Assembly: GCA_001770855.1 (NCBI GenBank)
Contig: MESE01000096.1
Location: 186,001-250,000, forward strand
Length of the DNA stretch: 64,000 nucleotides
Reading direction: 5' to 3'
DNA from: Burkholderiales bacterium RIFCSPLOWO2_02_FULL_57_36
GTDB taxonomy: Bacteria; Pseudomonadota; Gammaproteobacteria; Burkholderiales; Burkholderiaceae_D
Shown: in pieces, positions 49,809-58,733 of the stretch
Layout: the number at the start of each line of letters is the position of its first letter
Numbering within the stretch: the stretch's first letter is position 1
The notes under the pieces: model-generated
Databases searched by the model: none
Seen by the model: the letters and a program-made list of their open reading frames with translations, nothing else
Told to the model about the DNA's origin: nothing
Program-made: the position numbers and the translations under genes

Positions 49809-51173
49809 TTAACCGCCGGCGACGACCATCTCTTCAATGAGGATGGAACCAGTCTGCTTCGTGCCCCGAATCAGGACGTCGGCACCGACGGCCACAATTT
49901 GACGGAGAATATTTTTCATGTTGCCGGCAATGGTGATTTCTTCCACCGGATATTGGATAACGCCCTTTTCGACCCAGTATCCGGATGCACCGCGCGAATA
50001 ATCGCCGGTAACATAATTCACACCTTGCCCCATCAATTCCGTGACGAGCAAACCGGTGTCGAGCTTGCGCAGCATTGCCTTGAAATCATCAGCAGGCGTA
50101 GTCAGCGACGATGTCAATGACAAATTATGCGAGCCGCCGGCATTGCCGGTGGTTTTCATGCCGAGCTTGCGCGCCGAATAAGTCGACAGGAAATATCCTT
50201 GCACCACGCCATCCTTTACCACGTCGCGCCGGTGGGTTTTGACACCTTCTTCATCGAACGGCGAAGAGCCGACCTCACCCGGAATATGCGGGTCTTCAAG
50301 GATTTGAATGTGCGGTGCGAATACCTGCTTGCCCAAGGAATCGAGCAGGAAGGTCGACTTGCGATAAAGCGCACCGCCGGATACGGCTTGGACGAATGCT
50401 CCCAGCAACCCGGCCGCCAATGGTGCTTCAAACAGGACGGGACACGTGCGCGTATCGAGTTTGTGCGCATTCAGACGCGCCAATGCCCGTTCGGCGGCAT
50501 AACGGCCGACATCTTCCGGCCTGGCCAGCCTTTTCGGATCGCGCATCGATGAATACCAATCGTCGCGCTGCATGTTTGCCCCTTTCCCGGCGATCGGCAC
50601 CACAGAAATGGTATGACGCGAGTAAGGATATCCGCCCATGAAACCGCGGGTATTGGCGGAAATAAAATGCGATTGCTGCGCATAAACACTTGCGCCCTCG
50701 CTATTGGTAATGCGTTTATCCACCGCAAATGCCGCCGCCTCGCCGCGTTTTGCCAGTTCGACCGCTTCTTCCGCCGAAATCAACCACGGGTAACACAACT
50801 GCAGATCCATCGGGTTCATCTCGAATGCGTCGGCGTCCGGCAAACCGGCGCAATTGTCTTCCGCGGTAAAGCGGGCGATGTTGTAAGCGGCATCAACAGT
50901 GTCTTTTAATGCCTGCCGGGAAAAATCGGAAGTGCTTGCATTGCCGCGTCGAATCGAATTTTCGTTGCCTAAATAGACCGTTACGCCGATACCCTTGTCT
51001 TTATTCTGTTCAATGGTTTCGATATTTCCCTTGCGTACCGTGACGGACAGGCCGTTTCCTTCGCTGATTTCGACCGCCGCATCGGACGCGCCTTTTTCCT
51101 TTGCGAAACGCAGCACATCCTGCGCGAGCTGTTTTAATTGGTCCTGGCTATGAATAAAGATGGAATCGCTCAT
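49809..51173 (-). CDS. pmbA: PmbA/TldE metalloprotease-like protein
   Basis: A 454-residue PmbA (TldE). It shows the N-terminal DAAVEISEGNGLSVTVRKGNIE, the central VFMPPEAAGLLG-equivalent PVLFEAPLAAGLLGAF, and the C-terminal SRGASGYWVEKGVIQYPVEEITIAGNM. With TldD it forms a heterodimer that degrades or matures peptides such as microcin B17 and CcdA; TldE itself lacks the zinc-binding HExxxH motif, and none is seen here. It is divergent from yjgA/darP, as in Escherichia coli. tldD is not in the window. Confidence 0.95.
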   Translation of the reverse strand: MSDSIFIHSQDQLKQLAQDVLRFAKEKGASDAAVEISEGNGLSVTVRKGNIETIEQNKDKGIGVTVYLGNENSIRRGNASTSDFSRQALKDTVDAAYNIARFTAEDNCAGLPDADAFEMNPMDLQLCYPWLISAEEAVELAKRGEAAAFAVDKRITNSEGASVYAQQSHFISANTRGFMGGYPYSRHTISVVPIAGKGANMQRDDWYSSMRDPKRLARPEDVGRYAAERALARLNAHKLDTRTCPVLFEAPLAAGLLGAFVQAVSGGALYRKSTFLLDSLGKQVFAPHIQILEDPHIPGEVGSSPFDEEGVKTHRRDVVKDGVVQGYFLSTYSARKLGMKTTGNAGGSHNLSLTSSLTTPADDFKAMLRKLDTGLLVTELMGQGVNYVTGDYSRGASGYWVEKGVIQYPVEEITIAGNMKNILRQIVAVGADVLIRGTKQTGSILIEEMVVAGG

Positions 51174-51259
51174 GAGATGGTGTTTTTCGAAATACGTATA
51201 AAACAGTTATGATAGCAGTCGTTTACCGACTGCCTTTGAGACCCACCCATTTCCCCACT

Positions 51260-51844
51260 ATGCCAAATCCAAATCGAGGCGCCTGCGGCTTCCAATCGAA
51301 TGAATTCGAGCAGGAGTACGATCGCCCATCCAAGTCGCAATTAAAACGCGAAATGACCGCGTTGCAAAAATTGGGCGCAGAGCTGATCGCTGAACCGAAA
51401 GAGCGCGTGAAGCGCGTCCCGATGCCCGAAGATGTGCGGGACGCGATTCTCGAATGCCAATTGATCAAGGACCATGAAGGCCGACGCAGGCAGCTCCAGT
51501 ATGTTGGAAAAAAAATGCGTACGCTTGATGAGGACGAACTCGCCGCGATTCAAAGGACGCTCGATAGCTGGAAAGGCGCGTCCAAAACCGAAACGGCGGC
51601 GATGCACGCACTCGAACGAAAGCGCGAAAAATTATTGAGCAATGACAGCGCACTGACCGACTTGCGCGCGGAGCACCCGGAAGTGGATGTTCAGCACTTG
51701 CGTATCCTGATCCGTAACGCCCGCAAAGAGCAAGCCGAGAATAAGCCGCCCAAGGCATATCGTGAAATTTTCCAGATACTGAAACAATTGCAATCGAAAA
51801 CAACGCCGCAAGAGCCTGAGCCGCATGACGAATCCGAAGAATGA
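51260..51844 (+). CDS. darP: Ribosome biogenesis factor YjgA/DarP (DUF615)
   Basis: A 194-residue DUF615 protein, highly charged and helical, with SKSQLKREMTALQKLGAEL, LIKDHEGRRRQLQYVGKKMR and HLRILIRNARKEQ. ATG 51260 (MPNPNRGACG) is the plausible start; the frame upstream runs into the divergent promoter. The family associates with the late 50S subunit precursor. It overlaps the mog gene by 20 bp, so the two are translationally linked. Confidence 0.94.
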   Translation: MPNPNRGACGFQSNEFEQEYDRPSKSQLKREMTALQKLGAELIAEPKERVKRVPMPEDVRDAILECQLIKDHEGRRRQLQYVGKKMRTLDEDELAAIQRTLDSWKGASKTETAAMHALERKREKLLSNDSALTDLRAEHPEVDVQHLRILIRNARKEQAENKPPKAYREIFQILKQLQSKTTPQEPEPHDESEE

Positions 51845-52445
51845 TTCCAAAGAACTCTTGATCGGCCTGGTTTCCATTTCCGATCGTGCCTCCAGCGGCG
51901 TTTATGTGGACCAGGGCATACCTGCATTACGCGAATGGTTCAGTGCGGCGCTGACCAGTCCATGGAAAATCGAAACCCGCCTGATTCCGGATGAGCAAGC
52001 CGCCATCGAACAAACATTGATTGAGCTGGTCGATCAGTTGCACTGTGATCTCGTGCTTACCACCGGCGGCACCGGCCCGGCACGACGCGACGTCACGCCG
52101 GAAGCGACGCTGGCGGTCGGCACCAAGCCGATGCCCGGCTTCGGCGAGCAAATGCGCCAGATCAGCCTGAGGTTTGTCCCAACTGCGATCCTTTCACGCC
52201 AGCTTGCGGTCATTCGCGAGACACAGGACCATGCCGCCCTCATCATGAATCTGCCAGGACAGCCAAAATCGATCCGGGAAACCCTGGAAGGTTTGAAAGA
52301 CGCCGATGGAAAGCAAGTCGTGCCGGGCATCTTTGCGGCGGTTCCGTACTGCATTGATTTGATCGGCGGACCGTATATCGAAACCAGTGAGGCAGTGTGC
52401 CAGGCATTTCGCCCCAAGTCGGCAGTTCGGCCAAAATCCGAATAA
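51825..52445 (+). CDS. mog: Molybdopterin adenylyltransferase
   Basis: A 206-residue MogA-type protein with the MPT-binding TTGGTGPARRDVTPEA, PGFGEQMR and the LPGQPKSIRETLEGL segment. It adenylylates molybdopterin before molybdate insertion by MoeA. It starts inside darP (20-bp overlap) and precedes the carboxylesterase gene by 43 bp. No other molybdenum cofactor genes are in view. Confidence 0.95.
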   Translation: MTNPKNDSKELLIGLVSISDRASSGVYVDQGIPALREWFSAALTSPWKIETRLIPDEQAAIEQTLIELVDQLHCDLVLTTGGTGPARRDVTPEATLAVGTKPMPGFGEQMRQISLRFVPTAILSRQLAVIRETQDHAALIMNLPGQPKSIRETLEGLKDADGKQVVPGIFAAVPYCIDLIGGPYIETSEAVCQAFRPKSAVRPKSE

Positions 52446-52488
52446 TGAAGCACTGCAAAACACAGATACCATTTTTAAAAACAAACAG

Positions 52489-53160
52489 ATGAATACCTCC
52501 TTGCTTGAAACCATTCAAATTGAAACCGCGCCCAATCCGACTGTGTCCGTCATTTGGATGCATGGGCTGGGCGCGGATGGATCGGATTTCGTGCCGATCG
52601 TTCGTGAACTCGATTTAACCGGATGTCCGCCGATCCGTTTCGTGTTTCCGCATGCGCCGACCATGCCGGTCACGATCAACGGCGGTTACGTGATGCGCGC
52701 ATGGTATGACATCCTCGGGAACGACCTGGTCAAGCGTGAAGATGAAACCGGCTTGCGCACATCGCAAGCCGCGATCGAACGTTTGATCGAGCAGGAAAAA
52801 TCGCGCGGGATTGCCGCAAATCGAATCGTGCTGGCCGGATTTTCGCAAGGCAGCGCGATGGCGATCCAGGCCGGATTGCGGCATCCCGAAAGACTGGCGG
52901 GATTGCTATGCCTGTCCGGTTATGTTCCGCTTCATACCACGGTCATGACGGAACGTCACAATGCGAATCACGAAACACCTATCTTCATGGCGCATGGCCG
53001 CGGCGATCAAGTGATTCCCATCGATCGCGCAGAAACGTCGCGGGATTTTTTAAAGGCGCTCGGCTATTCGGTGGAGTGGCATGAATACATGATGCAGCAT
53101 TCGGTCTGCCCTGAAGAAATTGACGATATCAGCGCATGGCTGCAGCGAGTGCTTAAGTAG
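52489..53160 (+). CDS. Alpha/beta-hydrolase carboxylesterase (YpfH/phospholipase family)
   Basis: A 223-residue serine hydrolase: oxyanion-hole region WMHGLGADGSDF, nucleophile elbow GFSQGSAM, catalytic Asp in AHGRGDQVIP and His in MMQHSVCPEE. It belongs to the acyl-protein thioesterase/carboxylesterase family (predicted esterase, COG0400). I chose ATG 52489 (MNTSLLETIQ), 43 bp after mog. The cellular substrate is unknown. Confidence 0.93.
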   Translation: MNTSLLETIQIETAPNPTVSVIWMHGLGADGSDFVPIVRELDLTGCPPIRFVFPHAPTMPVTINGGYVMRAWYDILGNDLVKREDETGLRTSQAAIERLIEQEKSRGIAANRIVLAGFSQGSAMAIQAGLRHPERLAGLLCLSGYVPLHTTVMTERHNANHETPIFMAHGRGDQVIPIDRAETSRDFLKALGYSVEWHEYMMQHSVCPEEIDDISAWLQRVLK

Positions 53161-53172
53161 CATATCCAAAAT

Positions 53173-53203
53173 AAAAGGGGCACCGCAATCGGTATGCCCC
53201 TTT
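53173..53203. terminator. Convergent terminator between esterase and purU
   Basis: AAAAGGGGCA pairs with TGCCCCTTT across a short loop that contains an imperfect inner stem (CCG/CGG). It probably serves both convergent genes. Confidence 0.75.
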
Positions 53204-53240
53204 GAATTCCCGCCGCATCCGGCACCGGCCTACTGTCTGG

Positions 53241-54110
53241 CTATTTGAACACCACTGTTTTATGCCCGTTGAGTAAAACACGGTGTTCGACAAACCATTT
53301 CACCGCACGCGCCAGCACGACACACTCCACGTCGCGGCCGATCGCGGTCAACGTGTCCGGATCCATCGCATGATCGACCCGTTCCACGTCCTGCTCCACG
53401 ATCGGACCTTCATCCAGGTCGCCGGTGACGAAATGCGCGGTGGCGCCGATCAACTTCACACCTCGGTCATGCGCCTGATAGTAAGGCTTGGCACCTTTGA
53501 AGCTGGGCAGGAACGAATGATGGATATTGATCGCCCGCCCTCTTAAGGTCTCGCACATTTCGGGCGACAGAATCTGCATGTAGCGTGCCAGAACCACCAG
53601 ATCGATATCGTTGGCCTTGATGATTTCCAGCACACGCTGTTCTTGCGCCCGCTTCATTTCGGGCGATGCGCCGATTGCAAGCGGTAAATGATGAAACGGA
53701 ATGTTGTAACTTGCCGCCAACTGATAGAAATCGGTATGGTTGGATACGATGGCCGAGATTTCGACAGGCAGCAAACCGGTCTTGTAACGGAACAGCAGAT
53801 CGTTCAGGCAGTGCCCGATCTTGGAAACCATCAGCATCAAACGCGGCTTCTTGCGCGCGTCATGCAGCTGCCAGTTCATTTGCATCGTGCTCCCCAATGC
53901 GCCGAACCGGTCACGCAAGGCCGCATCGCCAATGGACGAATCCTCCGCGGAGAAATGGACACGCATGAAGAACAGCTTCGATTGTCCATCGCCGAACTGA
54001 GCGGAATCAATAATGTTGCAGCCGTGTTCGGCCAAAAATCCGGATACGCGATGGACAATACCGCGCTGATCAAGACAGGACAAGGTAAGGATGTATTCCG
54101 GATGCATCAT
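53241..54110 (-). CDS. purU: Formyltetrahydrofolate deformylase
   Basis: A 289-residue PurU: N-terminal ACT domain (residues about 5-85, YILTLSCLDQRGIVHRVSGFLA) and a C-terminal formyltransferase-like domain with INIHHSFLPSFKGAKPY, GATAHFVTGDLDEGPIVEQD. It hydrolyses 10-formyl-THF to formate and THF, balancing one-carbon pools. It is monocistronic. Confidence 0.96.
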   Translation of the reverse strand: MMHPEYILTLSCLDQRGIVHRVSGFLAEHGCNIIDSAQFGDGQSKLFFMRVHFSAEDSSIGDAALRDRFGALGSTMQMNWQLHDARKKPRLMLMVSKIGHCLNDLLFRYKTGLLPVEISAIVSNHTDFYQLAASYNIPFHHLPLAIGASPEMKRAQEQRVLEIIKANDIDLVVLARYMQILSPEMCETLRGRAINIHHSFLPSFKGAKPYYQAHDRGVKLIGATAHFVTGDLDEGPIVEQDVERVDHAMDPDTLTAIGRDVECVVLARAVKWFVEHRVLLNGHKTVVFK

Positions 54111-54265
54111 GATGGTCGGTATTTCGTAAAGTGCGCCGGCAGAAGCACCAGCCCAAGCGCGTTATTGTCGCACGCCCGGACGGATTGAACAAAACCCGCC
54201 CCATCCTCGCCGCGGAAGACAAATGGAATGCCCCGATACACTTATCCGGAAAACGAAAATCCGAC

Positions 54266-54303
54266 AAAAAAAACCGCCAGCACTCGTTGCAGAGCACTGA
54301 CGG
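54266..54303 (-). terminator. Rho-independent terminator after the bactofilin gene
   Basis: On the minus strand CCGTCAGTGCTC pairs with GAGTGCTGGCGG (one G-T pair) around a 6-nt loop, followed by eight T. Confidence 0.88.
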
Positions 54304-54337
54304 TGCAGAAAACCGGTATGACCGATGTACTGTTTTG

Positions 54338-54880
54338 CTAGACGGCTTTTGCTACAGCCAAGCCACGTGCACCGGCTGCCGTAGTACCAACCTGAACGTC
54401 ACCGGCGAGTTGGCCACCCTCTTCAATCACGACTTTTCCATAACGGATTTTCCCGGACACTTTGCCGGTGGCGTAGATCACCAGCTTCTGGCGCACGGTC
54501 AGTTCACCGTCGAACTCACCGCGAATTTCAGCGATATCGATTTCGGCCGAACCCTTGAACGCGCCGCGCTCTGCAATTTGAATCACACGCGAATCCATCG
54601 TCGCTTCTACTCGGCCTTCTACCACCAGAGTATCGCAATCGGTGATCTCGACGCCCTTGAGCTTGATGTTCGGTCCGACAATCAGCTTGCTTCCGACTTC
54701 GTTGGTGCTGGAAGCAGACGAATCGGTATTATTGGAATTGCCGACCGAGTTGCTTGCCGAGGGCATGATTGCCTTGGCAGCGCTCGAGTTTCCAACTGGC
54801 GGCAAGCTGTTGGTGGTGCTGAGTGGGGGATTTGGCGTATTGGTTTCGCGCTTGCCAAAAAGCGATTCGGATCGAAGCAT
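54338..54880 (-). CDS. Bactofilin-family cytoskeletal protein
   Basis: A 180-residue protein. The N-terminal 70 residues are low-complexity and rich in Ser, Asn and Pro; the rest is a DUF583 bactofilin beta-helix with repeating strands (LVVEGRVEATMDSRVIQIAERGAFKGSAE, GEFDGELTVRQKLVIYATGKVSG). ATG 54880 (MLRSESLFGK) has an AGGAGATC ribosome binding site. Bactofilins polymerise into filaments that organise cell shape or polar proteins. No peptidase partner is adjacent. Confidence 0.92.
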   Translation of the reverse strand: MLRSESLFGKRETNTPNPPLSTTNSLPPVGNSSAAKAIMPSASNSVGNSNNTDSSASSTNEVGSKLIVGPNIKLKGVEITDCDTLVVEGRVEATMDSRVIQIAERGAFKGSAEIDIAEIRGEFDGELTVRQKLVIYATGKVSGKIRYGKVVIEEGGQLAGDVQVGTTAAGARGLAVAKAV

Positions 54881-55173
54881 GTGATCTCCTGGAAATGTGA
54901 CGATATGCCATGACGTGATGTACGCGTTGACGGTACAAGCGCGTTTCAGCCTTCTGTAAGTTTTGTGTCGTTGTGACAAAGCAGCGTTTGACATGCATTC
55001 GCGCCCTGTACATCAGGCCGACACCCCGTGAGTTGCGGTAAAGCATTGCGGACTCCCCCATTGGTCCATGGCAAGTTTAAAAAGTTCCACTGCTGTTACA
55101 CATTTAAAAAAAGCACGATCGTGCATTTTGCGTTATAGTCTTGCCACAACAATTCAGCCCACAGGAGATCACC

Positions 55174-56199
55174 ATGACTGCCAATATGAATCAACAGGTT
55201 CAACTCGCCGCACGCCCTGTCGGCATGCCAAAGCCAAGCGATTGGAACTTCACCTCGGAACCGGTTCGCGAAATAGGCGATGGCGAAATCGTAGTCAAGG
55301 TTTTATATCTTTCACTCGACCCTGCCATGCGCGGCTGGATGAATGAGGGGAAATCCTACATTCGCCCGGTGGCAATCGGCGAAGTGATGCGCGCAGGCGG
55401 CATCGGCAAGGTGGTCGCATCCAAATCGCCGAAATTCGCTGTTGGCGATACTGTTTCCGGTGGTCTCGGAGTTCAGCAGTATTGGGTCGGCGCCGCGAAC
55501 GATAAGACCGCTGCGCTATACAAGGTCGACCCCGCTGCGGCACCGCTGCCGGCCTATTTGAATGCGCTAGGCATGCCCGGCATGACCGGGTATTTCGGCT
55601 TGCTCGACGTCGGAATGCCGAAAGCCGGTGAAACCGTGGTCGTATCCGGCGCCGCCGGCGCAGTTGGTCAAACCGTCGGCCAGGTTGCCAAACACAAGGG
55701 CTGCCGTGTCGTGGGCATTGCCGGTGGCAAGGATAAATGCGATTTCGTGGTGAACGAACTCGGCTTCGATGCCTGCATCGATTATAAAAATGAATCGGTC
55801 AAGGATGGTCTCAAAACCCATTGCCCGAACGGCGTGGATATTTATTTTGACAATGTGGGCGGCGACATTCTGGATACCGTACTCACGCGGATCAATTTGA
55901 AGGCGCGCATCATCATCTGCGGCGCGATCTCCCAGTACAACAACACGGCGCCGGTCAAAGGCCCGGCCAACTATCTTTCCCTACTGGTTAACCGTGCGCG
56001 GATGGAAGGGATCGTCGTATTCGACTATGCGGACCGTTATCCGGTCGCCGTTGCGGAAATGGCCAAATGGATGAAAGAAGGAAACTTCAGAACCCGCGAG
56101 GATATCGTTCAAGGCCTGGAAAATTTCCCGGATGCCCTGTTGATGTTGTTCGAGGGAAAAAACTTCGGCAAGCTGGTTTTACAAGTAGCTGCTGAATAA
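55174..56199 (+). CDS. MDR-family NADP-dependent oxidoreductase (CurA/leukotriene B4 dehydrogenase-like)
   Basis: A 341-residue medium-chain reductase without zinc ligands. It shows LSLDPAMRGWMNEGKSY, the nucleotide-binding VVSGAAGAVGQTVGQVAK and FDNVGGDILDTVL, typical of the CurA/PTGR branch that reduces alpha,beta-unsaturated ketones or quinones. ATG 55174 is preceded by ACAGGAGA. It is monocistronic; the natural substrate cannot be deduced. Confidence 0.93.
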   Translation: MTANMNQQVQLAARPVGMPKPSDWNFTSEPVREIGDGEIVVKVLYLSLDPAMRGWMNEGKSYIRPVAIGEVMRAGGIGKVVASKSPKFAVGDTVSGGLGVQQYWVGAANDKTAALYKVDPAAAPLPAYLNALGMPGMTGYFGLLDVGMPKAGETVVVSGAAGAVGQTVGQVAKHKGCRVVGIAGGKDKCDFVVNELGFDACIDYKNESVKDGLKTHCPNGVDIYFDNVGGDILDTVLTRINLKARIIICGAISQYNNTAPVKGPANYLSLLVNRARMEGIVVFDYADRYPVAVAEMAKWMKEGNFRTREDIVQGLENFPDALLMLFEGKNFGKLVLQVAAE

Positions 56200-56419
56200 T
56201 CCCCCGATTAACCGGTTGGAGCTCGCGCGCTTGGCAGGCGCGCAGTTCCTTCCACGCGCCGTCCTATCCGTCTTGACCCGCACATCAAACTCGCGGAATT
56301 TGACTGCTTCGCCAATTTTCCGGCTCTTCCGGTTTTTAATCATGATCTATTGACATTTTCTTGCCGGCAAGTCATCGTTCTCTCCGTTTTGACATGATGA
56401 AAACACACGGGGAGAAAAA

Positions 56420-57529
56420 ATGAGTGCCGTACAAGAAGAATTGATCGAAACCCCTTCCGGACTTTCACCGGTGCAAACCATGCTGGAACCTCCGGTCCGG
56501 CTGGAGCGATTTACTTTTACCGGAAGCGGAAGCGAGTATTTTCGTATCTGGATTGTCAATCTTCTGCTGACAATCGTCACCTTCGGCATCTATTCTGCGT
56601 GGGCGAAAGTGCGCCGGACCCGCTATTTTTACGATAGTACGCGTGTCGCCGGTTCCAGTTTTGAATATCATGGCAATCCGGTCGCGATTTTAAAAGGCCG
56701 CCTGGTCGCTGTGGCGTTCGTCGGCGCATACAATATCGCCTTCATGATTTCCGAATCGATTGGCTTCGCGATGCTTGGCGTCCTGATGCTGGTTATGCCT
56801 TGGCTGCTATGGAAGAGTATTCAGTTCAAACTTTACAATTCCAGCTATCGCGGCATCCGGTTCGGCTTTCGCGGCACACTGGGCAAAGTGTATTTTGTAT
56901 TTTTCCTGCTCCCGATATTCGCGTTGTTTACGCTCTATCTGCTGGCGCCTTTCGCCCATCAGCGAATGAAAAAATTTCAGCATGAGGAAAGCCGGTTCGG
57001 CGCCACGCATTTTTCTTTCCATGCCAACGTAGGAACGTTCTACAAAACATATCTGATCGGCTTTTTGATTTTCGTCGCAGGCGCCACGGCAATTACGCTT
57101 AGCTTCGGCGGCGCACTGATGGGGCTCATTGCAACGGGCAGCGGGAAAGGAGCGGACCCGGCCACCATTGCCGCGATCGTATTTTTCGTGTTCGCCATGT
57201 ATCTCTGGCTCTTTTTGTGTTTCCCGATCTTTTTGACGATGATCCAGAATCTGATCTGGAACAACACCAGACTTTCCGGGCATCAATTCAAGAGCGAAAT
57301 GAAATGGACCAGAATGACTTTCATTGCAGTCACCAATATCGTTGGCATCATGCTGACTCTTGGACTGTTCATACCGTTCGCGCAAGTCCGTGCAATGAAG
57401 TATCGGATCGAGTCAATGTCGCTGTTGCCGAACGATAGCCTAGATAACTTCATCGCCGACACGCAGGCAAAAGCCTCGGCAACCGGCGAGGGCATGGCCG
57501 ATTTGCTCGATTTCGATCTATCCCTTTAA
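56420..57529 (+). CDS. DUF898 (YjgN-type) membrane protein
   Basis: A 369-residue protein with six to seven hydrophobic helices and the DUF898 start FTFTGSGSEYFRIWIVNLLLTIVT, repeated hints of GIYSAWAKVRRTRYFYD, and a second half copy (GLFIPFAQVRAMKYRIE). The family function is unknown. It begins 10 bp upstream of an M48 peptidase gene with the same direction; this pair recurs in proteobacteria, suggesting a joint envelope role. Confidence 0.9.
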   Translation: MSAVQEELIETPSGLSPVQTMLEPPVRLERFTFTGSGSEYFRIWIVNLLLTIVTFGIYSAWAKVRRTRYFYDSTRVAGSSFEYHGNPVAILKGRLVAVAFVGAYNIAFMISESIGFAMLGVLMLVMPWLLWKSIQFKLYNSSYRGIRFGFRGTLGKVYFVFFLLPIFALFTLYLLAPFAHQRMKKFQHEESRFGATHFSFHANVGTFYKTYLIGFLIFVAGATAITLSFGGALMGLIATGSGKGADPATIAAIVFFVFAMYLWLFLCFPIFLTMIQNLIWNNTRLSGHQFKSEMKWTRMTFIAVTNIVGIMLTLGLFIPFAQVRAMKYRIESMSLLPNDSLDNFIADTQAKASATGEGMADLLDFDLSL

Positions 57530-57539
57530 CAAGAGAAAA

Positions 57540-58520
57540 ATGGGTATCTCCGCCGCTTACTTCGATGGAAAGACATCGCGCCGATTCGCGGTGGAATTTT
57601 CCGTCGCGGCGGGAACCGCCTTTGTCACAGGTGACATACAACGGAATTGTCCGATTGATGAATTGCGCGTCTCGGAGCGCGTGCGTAATGCCGCGCGTAA
57701 AGTGACATTCCTTGATGGCGCCTATCTGGAAGTATCGGACAATTCCAGCTTCAATCAGCTGCTTGCCGAAACCGGTTATCAGGATTCTCTTGTGGTAGCG
57801 GTGCAGCAGAGCTGGCGTGGAACATTCATCGCTTGCATTGCGACAATGACGATCCTGGTATTCGGCTATTTGTATGGCTTGCCGGCGGCGTCCGAAGCAA
57901 TCGCGAAGGCGTTGCCGGAGCAAGCCGAGCGCGTTATCGGACGTGAAACACTCGATTTTCTGGACCAAAGAATTCTGGCGCCGTCAAAGCTCCCTGAGGC
58001 CCGGCGCAAGGAAATCGTGGCCCGTTTCAAGGGATTGGTGCCACCCCGGCAAGGCGTACCTGCATATGAAATTATTTTCCGCAAAAGCAAAATCGGACCG
58101 AATGCGTTCGCGCTTCCCTCCGGCCAAATCATACTTACCGACGAGATTGTGCAATTGGTTCAATCCGACGATGCAGTTATTGGCATACTGGCCCATGAGC
58201 TGGCGCATTTGCATGAACGCCATCTGATGCGGCGTGTCATTCAAAGCTCTGTCATCGGTGCCGCCGCAATGGCGCTCTCCGGCGACGTTTCTTCGATCGT
58301 TGCCGGTATCCCGACCATCATGCTGGATCTGAAATATTCACGCGATGCCGAACGCGAAGCTGACGACTACGCGATCGCCATGCTGAAAGCGAATGGAATC
58401 GATTTGTCAAACCTCACCTTGCTGTTCGAGAAAATTGGTGAGGATTCGGAAGGGTCTTCTTATCTTTCCAGCCATCCACCCGCCTCTGAACGGGTTGAAC
58501 GCATACTGAAGGAACGCTAA
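57540..58520 (+). CDS. M48-family membrane metallopeptidase
   Basis: A 326-residue protein. Residues 1-95 are a small beta-rich domain; one membrane helix follows (FIACIATMTILVFGYLYG, residues about 98-118); then an M48 protease domain with the zinc motif HELAHLHERH (His219, Glu220, His223) and the third-ligand Glu in READDYAI. Its orientation probably places the protease domain outside the cytoplasm, as in other BepA/HtpX-like M48 enzymes that deal with misfolded envelope proteins. It is coupled to the DUF898 gene 10 bp upstream. Confidence 0.92.
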   Translation: MGISAAYFDGKTSRRFAVEFSVAAGTAFVTGDIQRNCPIDELRVSERVRNAARKVTFLDGAYLEVSDNSSFNQLLAETGYQDSLVVAVQQSWRGTFIACIATMTILVFGYLYGLPAASEAIAKALPEQAERVIGRETLDFLDQRILAPSKLPEARRKEIVARFKGLVPPRQGVPAYEIIFRKSKIGPNAFALPSGQIILTDEIVQLVQSDDAVIGILAHELAHLHERHLMRRVIQSSVIGAAAMALSGDVSSIVAGIPTIMLDLKYSRDAEREADDYAIAMLKANGIDLSNLTLLFEKIGEDSEGSSYLSSHPPASERVERILKER

Positions 58521-58733
58521 AGCAGCTTGCGTATCCTGGCGTCTCGCAAAGGCATTGGCTCCCGCTGCCTGTGAAGAGGCACCGATCCGACTTCATTTGA
58601 ACGATTGGCGATCTTTTACGCTCGGGGTCTGCATTCTTGATGCTGCTTCCTACTTCATCCTGGAACTTTTGACATCATCATCACGTCATCTTGATAGTGA
58701 CATGTGTATTGACCGTTAAGGAGACTGGAAACA

